Shown here: positions 56,101 through 64,000 of the stretch, in pieces
How the letters are laid out: the number at the start of each line of letters is the position of its first letter
Position numbering within the stretch: position 1 is the first letter of the stretch
Source of the DNA: Paraspadella gotoi
Lineage: Eukaryota; Chaetognatha
Length of the DNA: 64,000 nucleotides
Reading direction: 5' to 3'
Assembly: GCA_051294375.1 (NCBI GenBank)
Contig: JBJCIZ010000239.1
Span: 4,967,581 to 5,031,580, forward strand
Program-made: the position numbers and the translations under genes
Notes under the pieces: model-generated
The model's input: the letters and a program-made list of their open reading frames with translations, nothing else
Database searches by the model: none
What the model was told of the DNA's origin: nothing

Positions 56101-56690
56101 GGTAAACCATTTCGAATGTTATTTCAATGTAAACACCGTCTTATTTAGTTCTATAAATATTCGAATTATTATTAAATTGAACTAAATAATTAATATTCAT
56201 ATTTCTATTTGTCAAACCAATCTCGTCGTCGTCGTCGTCGTCGTTTCAATGAATATTAATGTCTTCGCTCGCTTCTCTGCAACGAACTCGATTCTCCGAT
56301 TTACGACCAACGAAAAAAAAAAAGAAATGCGGAAATTAAAGTCGAAAGAAAAAGAAGGAAAAAAAAAGAAATTACGAATTTTTCCCCATGAAACAAATTG
56401 CAAGAAAAAAAGGATGGGGGGGAAGATAAAAAAGGAAAAGAAAGGAGTCAGAATGCATTCTCTGCATAACTGACTCACCTAATGACAGATGGACAGACGG
56501 ACCAATAGGCGTAAAGAAGTAAAGAAAGGGAACAAAGAAATCCTGAAATCAAATCAATCAATCAATCAAATCAAATCAAATCAACCCCGTTTTCAGGAAA
56601 TTTGGCTTATGAAATAATTAAACATTGATTGCGAAAATTCTTTCTCTCTCACTCACAATTTTTGTATCCTCTCTCTCTCTCTCTCTCTCT
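56101..56690. other. Low-complexity intergenic sequence
   Basis: (GTC)n at 56222-56245, an A/G-rich tract at 56310-56450 and (AATC)n at 56550-56585. No gene. Confidence 0.55.
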
Positions 56691-56871
56691 NNNNNNNNNN
56701 NNNNNNNNNNNNNNNNNNNNNNNNNNNNNNNNNNNNNNNNNNNNNNNNNNNNNNNNNNNNNNNNNNNNNNNNNNNNNNNNNNNNNNNNNNNNNNNNNNNN
56801 NNNNNNNNNNNNNNNNNNNNNNNNNNNNNNNNNNNNNNNNNNNNNNNNNNNNNNNNNNNNNNNNNNNNNNN
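56691..56871. other. Assembly gap (181 N)
   Basis: Begins inside a (CT)n array, the likely cause of the gap. Confidence 1.
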
Positions 56872-57081
56872 AATAAAAAAAAACCTTGAAAAAAAAACAT
56901 CCGAAAGGTTTTTACTCGTGTATGCGAAAAACGTCAAACTTGTTAAAATAAGAATTACAGTAGAAACGAAACGGGGCATAATAATGAAATGAAAATTAAT
57001 AAAATTTTAACTGATAAAGTATTAAAATCACTAGGAATCATAATGAATTAGCGAAAAAATGCGGAACCGGCGAACCGAGTG

Positions 57082-57229
57082 NNNNNNNNNNNNNNNNNNN
57101 NNNNNNNNNNNNNNNNNNNNNNNNNNNNNNNNNNNNNNNNNNNNNNNNNNNNNNNNNNNNNNNNNNNNNNNNNNNNNNNNNNNNNNNNNNNNNNNNNNNN
57201 NNNNNNNNNNNNNNNNNNNNNNNNNNNNN
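57082..57229. other. Assembly gap (148 N)
   Basis: Run of 148 N. Confidence 1.
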
Positions 57230-57434
57230 CAGTTACTGGATTCGGTCATTTTGAGAGGTTTTTTCCTGCTGCGGGTCAAAGGGTCATTTTCAGGAGGCAG
57301 GGTAGGGCAGGGCAAGGAAGAGAAGAGGTGAGGAAAAAGGGAGACTCGTGGATTGGCGGAGGAAAGGAAAGGAAAGTGAGTACGGGGAAGGTGAGGCGCA
57401 ACGGGAGTCATTGGCGAATGGCGAGGTTTTTGAG

Positions 57435-57545
57435 TCGGGAGGCGCTATTTTCTAAAAGCGCTGCATTTCCGTTCCTAATCTAGGCGAAAATCTGGCTTTA
57501 AAAAAAATTTGAGCTGAAATCGGGCGCTTTTAGAAAATATGACTT
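57435..57545 (+). mobile_element. Short copy 8 of the inverted-repeat family, lacking the telomere-like core
   Basis: Ends GGCGCTATTTTCTAAAAGCG and CGGGCGCTTTTAGAAAATAT are inverted repeats, with only about 70 bp between them and no CCCTAA units. This best defines the family's terminal repeats. Confidence 0.8.
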
Positions 57546-57666
57546 GATACAGCGAGAAAAGAAAAAGTGACTTCGAAGGTGAGACGTGGCGGAAGTCATT
57601 GATGAGGCGATGGGAATCTTTAAAAGTGAGTCTAAAATATGGTCAGTCGGAAAAAGAGGTATGGCG

Positions 57667-57691
57667 NNNNNNNNNNNNNNNNNNNNNNNNN
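57667..57691. other. Assembly gap (25 N)
   Basis: Lies immediately before the second copy of the 46700-53360 flanks. Confidence 1.
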
Positions 57692-59425
57692 AATATTTCC
57701 GAACACTGAAGCATAGAGTGAAACAGTTTCAAAAAAAAAATCTGAACCCCGAATTGTTATCCCGTGAATCTGTAGAATTTTTAAAACGGACGCCTCCTTC
57801 TTTCCCTACCCGCCGAAGTTAGCCTGCAGACTGAAAAAACCTTTTTCGAAATAATATTGAAATTTAAATTTAGGCATTTTAAACTAATGTGACGTACGTT
57901 AGAGATCGAAGATTTCAATTTAAGTGTCATTGAGACTTCGATTTAGGAAATTTCGCTCTAAACTGGCGAGTCAATTGCTGCGACAAGGGACCCAAAATCC
58001 CTGTTATGGATTGGGCACTAAAATCCACCAACGTTCATCAGCGGCCATTGGTGCCGGAAGCAAGTCATTCGCCTTTCCCAACCCAAAAGGCGTCCGGGGT
58101 TCTAGCCAGTGCGCCGTACCCATAGCAGTTAAGAGGGACGGGGCGCTTACGCGCTTTAACCCGCTCTGTAACACGGTAAGGTGTGTACAGCCCTGATCGA
58201 AGTCAGGGGACTTGCGTTGAACGCGTTCTCTCCATTAACCTTTATCAATAAATTACTGCTCTCTTTCATCTGTTTATTTGCACTGAGAGATCAAGGGACA
58301 TAAACGGCGTTTATTTCCTATCTCACTCTCTATCTCTCTCTCCAACACGCAACTTTCCCTCTGCACCCCTTTCTCTCTCTAGCTCTAATTTTTTTGTTAT
58401 TTGTGTTGGTATTTTCGATTTTACCCCGGTTTTCTTCGCCGAAAAAAAAAAAAAACAAGGATATTAGATGTGAGATGGTATGGACATTTAACTCATATAA
58501 AAAAAATATATTTGCTTATATAGTCACCTCTATTTTGGTGGAACAGAATAGGTAATATACATAGTATTTGTAGTAATATTCTTATAAAATAATAAATTTT
58601 TAAATATAACTTGTTAAAAAATTAAAATTTGTATATTAAAGTTATTCAGATTCTTCATAAAAAGTTAAATTAAAAAATATGAAATATGTTATAAAAAATT
58701 CTGTCGTCTTAGCATTTAAATAGAAAAAAAAAACTTCAGGCCTTTTTCTATTCCCATATAATAAAACTTTATATGTTAACATCCTCCACCTTCTGCGGTT
58801 CACTCCACCGGTACCCACAACCCGTTTTTTTCACCACCTAAAACGTTTAATCAATTTTTGCGGTTATAAACATTAAATTCATATATTCATATTTATAAAT
58901 TGTTTTTTAGGTTTTTATGGGGGCGGAATCCGAAATCTGTTATTTTAAAATTTAAAAAAATGATTTTGAAATTTGGGATCTTATTTTTTAAGATATATAA
59001 AGATATATATAAAGATATATAACATATATATTATTATTAAATAATTTTAAAATTTACTATACTCTATATTACTTTTTAAACAATTTTAAAGGATTTAAAA
59101 TTCATTTAAATTATGTTCCCAGGCAGCATAAAATATAATGCTTCAATCGCCTCAATCCTTTCATCACTTCCACCCTAATTTTACAATGCTTTAATTTGAT
59201 ATTGTCTTAATTTATTAAAAAAAAAATCCAAAAATACAAAAAAATTACTTTTTCGGGGTCATTTTGGTCTAGAGTTTAGATATGTAATTATTCTTATATA
59301 TTGCTCACCAAATATATCGAATAATATCTAGATGACATCCGAGTTATCCAGATTGTCAAACGCTTTTTATATCGTGAAAACATCCTAGCCAAGTCATTAA
59401 ATCTCTAAACGTCGGCCGCCGCCTC
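57692..59425 (+). repeat. Second copy of the 46700-47134 plus 52343-53360 sequence, carrying the empty site
   Basis: Colinear with the two flanks of the 5.2-kb element and uninterrupted at GGTGTGTACAG|CCCTGATCG (58180-58199). It has many short insertions relative to the other copy, and about 60 bp of extra sequence at 58780-58840. Confidence 0.85.
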
Positions 59426-62400
59426 AACTGGACTCTCCCATGAGACACGCAAAGGGGGATATATAGATAATTGGTTACCAGAGACGTAAGTGTATCCTTC
59501 GAGCAGCCTGCTGCTGTCTCGCTCTTGGGACGCGCTCTAATGGCCGTCTGATCTACTATACATGACGACGCTTTCAAAGTGCGTTCTATTCGGTTATGAA
59601 AATGGTGCCTTCTACCTGGCTATCGATCAACGTATACGCTGCGTAATTACCTCTACACATTAGACCACGATATTCGATAGCAGTAAAATATTTTAAATTA
59701 AAACTGTTTTCATGATATTCTGCCTCCAAACTTTTTTAGTCATTTTTCCCGACAAAAAAAGACATGAGTGGAAAAAATAAGGTGGGGCACGCGGTAGAGA
59801 AATCCCGGCGCACCTTGCCTGTGCAGTGTGCTCTCACAAGAAGACAATGAAAGAAGAGTCAATAGAAGGAGGAGAGGTGCGTGTCGTGGCGGTAGAGTGG
59901 TCTATGCTCTCTCGGTGGCAAAGTGTCTCCGTCTCGGACAGAATAATTTGTTGCGGCAGGGAAGGCGGGAGGGCATAGACCACGCGGTGTACGGTGAAAA
60001 AGTTCGACGGAAGTGGCGGTGCCACCAGGAAGGCTGCATGATGGACTGTCGCGATAGATGAGAGGCATAATAAAGAGAAAGGAGAAAAAGAAATATGTGT
60101 CAACGCATGTTCGCAAGAGAGAGACTTTTGCAGTAATGTGTTACTAGTAAAGAGTAGATAGTAAATAGTGATAAGTATCAAATGTGTTATGAAGAATGAA
60201 ATGAATACGATTTTTACTCAAGTGATAGAAGAGAAGTGGATACAAGTGAGAATTAAGAAAGAATGAATATGTCTCGCGCGCTACTTAAGAAATTAAGTGG
60301 AGAGGTTGATACAGTGTTATAAGTGGTATAGTATATAACAGAACCTCCTAGTGCCCAACGATGGTATTGGTCCTTTATTCATTACCACTACATATTGTCC
60401 ACATTGTTGAATATATATGTAAAGTTAAAACTCAGTTTGCTACAATTTTCTGTTCATAAGGTTATTCATTGTTCTTTATCCATGTTTATTTTATATATAT
60501 GTTGTCTCGAGTCTCGACCTGCAGAGATACTATCTGGGTCTGTCTTTTATAATTTATACGTGTGTGTGTTATTATGATAAAATATATATAAATATAATAT
60601 ATATATGAATTTATAATATATTTTATAACCATAAGCTCTTAACGTCCAAAATAGAGTTAAATTGAAAGTTTTTGTAATTATATAGCCATGCAAACTAGAA
60701 CAAGCTATAATATACATTAAACGTAGCCTGTGTGTTGTTTGTACTGTGCTGACAAACGCGCTCTCAGAATTATAGTCTAAGATGTATAAATAAAAGGGTA
60801 TCATTTAAAACAATATTCGAATACTCACTTTTGTGTGGATAAGGGCGCTATAGATTAGGTGATGTAATGACAGAGATTAAATTATACGTCGCCTGAGATA
60901 GTTCTATTATTAACCCCGTCTTAAGTCAAGAACCTCAATGTCGGATTAGATCATCGCGGCACTCGCTAGTAGAGAGCGGTCTCATCGGTAACGCAGGCTT
61001 GAGAGCGATTTAAATAAAGTGACAAATAACGCCTCCAAAGATACAACTTATACCTATATCACTCAAGCACATAAAATACAATCAACAGACTCAAAGCGAA
61101 AATAAATTATAATAAATAAGGTACCGTGGATAATGAAATTAGTAAACACTCAAATAAAGTAAATAAATAAATCAAATAATATAAATAAATAAAATATAAA
61201 TAGGCAGTATAAAATAAATTACCCTATAGTTAGGTCTAGAATAAATGCTACAGAGAAATTGAACTAGTATCAACTCAATAGAGCCACCGAGTATGTTTCA
61301 AGGACTTGACATGATTGTTATATCTTTATGTTCCTTACTTTAAGCATGCATCATTTGTTTTCATCTCACATCAGTTTTTTCAACTTGCTGTGAATTCTAG
61401 CGCCCACAACAAGTTTTTTTCCACTACTAGATCTACTATGGGGTTACTCGCTCGCGCCAAATGAACACTGTCTCATTCTGAGATTTCAATATAATATATT
61501 TCTATATAAAAAAACATATTCTATTTTATCAGAACTATGTCTCAATTAAATCCAATGACATAATAAAATCACATACGAAATATAAGCAAAGGTCTGACAC
61601 TGAAACTTTTGCAGATTCTTTTATTATTGTGTAAAATAATAACCTCATTCTGCCACTCCATCTCGCAGCAATTTCCATCGATGGACTCAGACAATATGTG
61701 AGTGTCTTAACTTAGTAAACATCACATCCTTTTCTTTCTCTCATACTCCACATCCTACAATACTCCTCTTGCATCCCCCAATTGTCTATACATACGACCA
61801 ATGTCTCTAATGATATCGTTTTGAAACCATCTCCAGTAATAGAGTAAAATTGAAGTAGATTAAACTATATATATGAGACACTAATTTTTATGTAATTTTT
61901 TGCTTCAATAAGTGATTCTATATTGAACATTACAAATATTCAGTCCATATAACTCATTAAACAACACAACTTGCTCTCCTACCCTCATAACGAGAGACCA
62001 CAATACCTTTCTATATAATCCTTCACGACTCCTATTGTATACATATCAACTTTATTAGTATACATGTCGAGTTAATATCCATGCTCGCTGAAGTTTACAA
62101 CTATTTAGGTGCTAAAATAATTTAAGTTATTGATATGTACTTTATGTTGTATTTTCTTCTCATTTTATAATATACTTCGTTTAGATTTTCTCAAGCACTT
62201 AACTCCTTCATTTCTATACTACAAATGCACGTCGGATCTGGAGAGTACCTTGAAATCGACCTATACGCCGAAAATAGAATTAACGTCATACTTAAAGTTC
62301 GTCGCGAGGGACTGTTATTACTTCTCTATGCGATTTCAACCATTGGGTGAAGCTGTTTGTCATCTAATACATCCAATTCGATGTTACCTGCCAGCATCTT

Positions 62401-64000
62401 TAATAAATGGCCCTAATCGACTTAGAGTGGCCTTTGCGCGAATGCGCAATCATCATTTCATTCCGAATCCATCCATACGAATACATTACATCTAATCTTT
62501 CGTCGTGTGCTATCTTACAGTGCTGCGTCCCTCTCTGAATCGTGTCAAGCATTTACGTTTGCTACGTGGGAAACCTTATACAAATTTCATTTTTGTCCAC
62601 TATAAAGTATGGTACTATTGTAAGCTCGTTGATTACCGGCGCGCGTACGGTGCCGTCAATTTCGTTTGCTCTCCATATGTGTCGTCTCGCACTGTTTGTC
62701 TTCTTCTTCTTCAGGTTCAGATGCGTCGTCAGTAGCAGCTCGCGTTCCGTTATTTGGTAAGAACTTACGTACATCCCTGTGACGATACGTACCAGTCCAA
62801 CTTTTCGATGTAGATAACGATACTTTTCTGTCTTTGCTACTTGTCCAGATTATCAGCTGTTTCAATGAATAATAATGTCGCTTTTCGCTCGACTATCGTG
62901 GTGGCACATTACAATGGTCCATCAGAATTCTCTCTCGTAATATAACTCAAGACCAACCTGCGAAGACAAAGAGAAAAGCCGAAGAAATGACCGGAAAATA
63001 TAAAATACAAAGTTGTCTGAAAAAAGAGTAAAAAGAGAATGCGAAAATAGAAATAATAATTAAAAACAGTATATTCGAAATAGTTATAATATGCCCCAAC
63101 CATGGAACATAATAATTAATGAGCTCCTAACTCAAAAGAATAAATGGCGAGCTAAAAAGAGAAAACAAAAATAAATAAAGTGGATGAAACAAGAAGACTC
63201 GGAAAAGAGTGTAAGTAAGAGGCAGAACAATAAGAGAACGAACTCCGAATTAAAATAGAAAAATGCACACCAACCGCGAAAGAATGCACTATTCTCACTG
63301 CATACAGCTGCGCACCATCTGAGATGATGCCACAAGCTATTGGCGTGATCCATATTCGCGCGTCCCACAACTCGGAGAAGAGGTGATACACTGAGGAGTA
63401 AAAGAAAGTGGGAGTAAAGTATAATCCTTGAATCATAAAGCCCATTGCTATCAGTGGCAATCTGTGCAACCTCGCAAATCAAATCAAGCTTCACGGAGGT
63501 GTATCGGTTCAGGATAATTTGGCTTATGAAATGAATTGTAAGCCATTTATATGACTCTCGCCAAAATTGCTAATTCACTCTCTCACTCACGGAATTTTAA
63601 TTTTCGCTGAATCTCGTTCCTCATCTCTCTCTCTCTCTCCTTCAGGCGTCTCCACTGCGCGTCTTTTCTCTCATTCATCTTGACATACTACGTGCTCTCT
63701 CTCTGTTCCACTAACTACCATAATCATCTATACTCTCTACTCTTCGTGTCTTCTCTCTCTATCTCAGCAAATCATAAGTGTCTGTTTTTGTAATAAAAAA
63801 AAAATAGTTGTGTATAGAGATACAGTATTTTAAGAGATACAGAGCAAATTCATCGTTTTAATCAGCAGATGCCCATCTTAATTACATAAATAATTCACAT
63901 TAATAGAAACCTTCTGAATAAACCAGAAACATCGAAGAGGTGTCTGTTTAGCTCGTCGTCATCGCGTAACAAATAACCGTTCAAACTCGTTGTCTGGCTA
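59426..64000. other. AT-rich region, no gene supported
   Basis: Open frames here are short and lack recognisable motifs or paired splice sites. One minus-strand stretch (62865-62656) has an acidic EPEEEEDK run but no context. Minor tracts: TATATA-rich at 60580-60610, (AAAT)n at 61110-61200, CT at 63620-63660. Confidence 0.4.

Noticed and set aside
62656-62865. Acidic N-terminus of a piggyBac-like transposase on the minus strand
   Set aside because: Only one short acidic run is present. No downstream catalytic domain, TTAA-flanked ends or supporting frame was found.

Overview
This is a eukaryotic genomic window from an AT-rich, repeat-dense invertebrate, most likely an arthropod. The evidence is spliced genes with GT-AG introns, metazoan gene families, short tRNA-like dispersed repeats, abundant miniature inverted-repeat elements and a great many long (GA)n/(CT)n microsatellites. 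I cannot name the species. The sequence is a draft assembly. It has five N gaps (45187-45211, 53820-53844, 56691-56871, 57082-57229, 57667-57691) and duplicated blocks near the gaps that differ by scattered indels, as noisy reads or two haplotypes would.

Genes, left to right. (1) A multi-pass membrane protein gene on + (578-3524), weakly XK-related-like, with a repeat inserted between its two coding blocks. (2) A complete 11-exon gamma-butyrobetaine dioxygenase (carnitine synthesis) on - (4818-9522), with one apparent frameshift in exon 7. (3) A tandem cluster on + of three paralogous cysteine/tryptophan-rich type I membrane proteins (A 15578-17179, B 21043-25616, C 26908-28434), plus an exon remnant at 25670-25745. 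I recognise no named family for them. Each has a signal peptide, two related 'WC(Y/W)...WDYCC' modules, a conserved juxtamembrane segment and one transmembrane helix. This is the most interesting content of the window. (4) A possible Gly/Ser-rich exon at 29585-29786. (5) A complete 4-exon METTL27-like methyltransferase on + (34535-36139). (6) A beta-1,3-galactosyltransferase-like GT31 gene on - (42545 to about 46190) whose first two exons are present twice across an N gap. (7) A small candidate secreted protein at 55637-56100.

Mobile and repeat content explains most of the rest. A 5.2-kb element with about 1-kb terminal inverted repeats and an 8-bp target duplication (47143-52333) has its empty site preserved in a second copy of the flanks (57692-59425). 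Two 0.6-kb elements with TAAGGCGTAG ends and 8-bp target duplications flank gene B. A dispersed inverted-repeat family carries degenerate telomere-like CCCTAA cores (at least eight copies). Another family is rich in GACAGAC (four copies). There are tRNA-like SINEs, hairpins, a 1.3-kb palindromic satellite inside the long intron of gene B, and several minisatellites. From 59.4 kb to the end I see no gene I can support.

All gene models were built by hand from reading frames, splice signals and remembered family motifs. No database search or alignment program was run.
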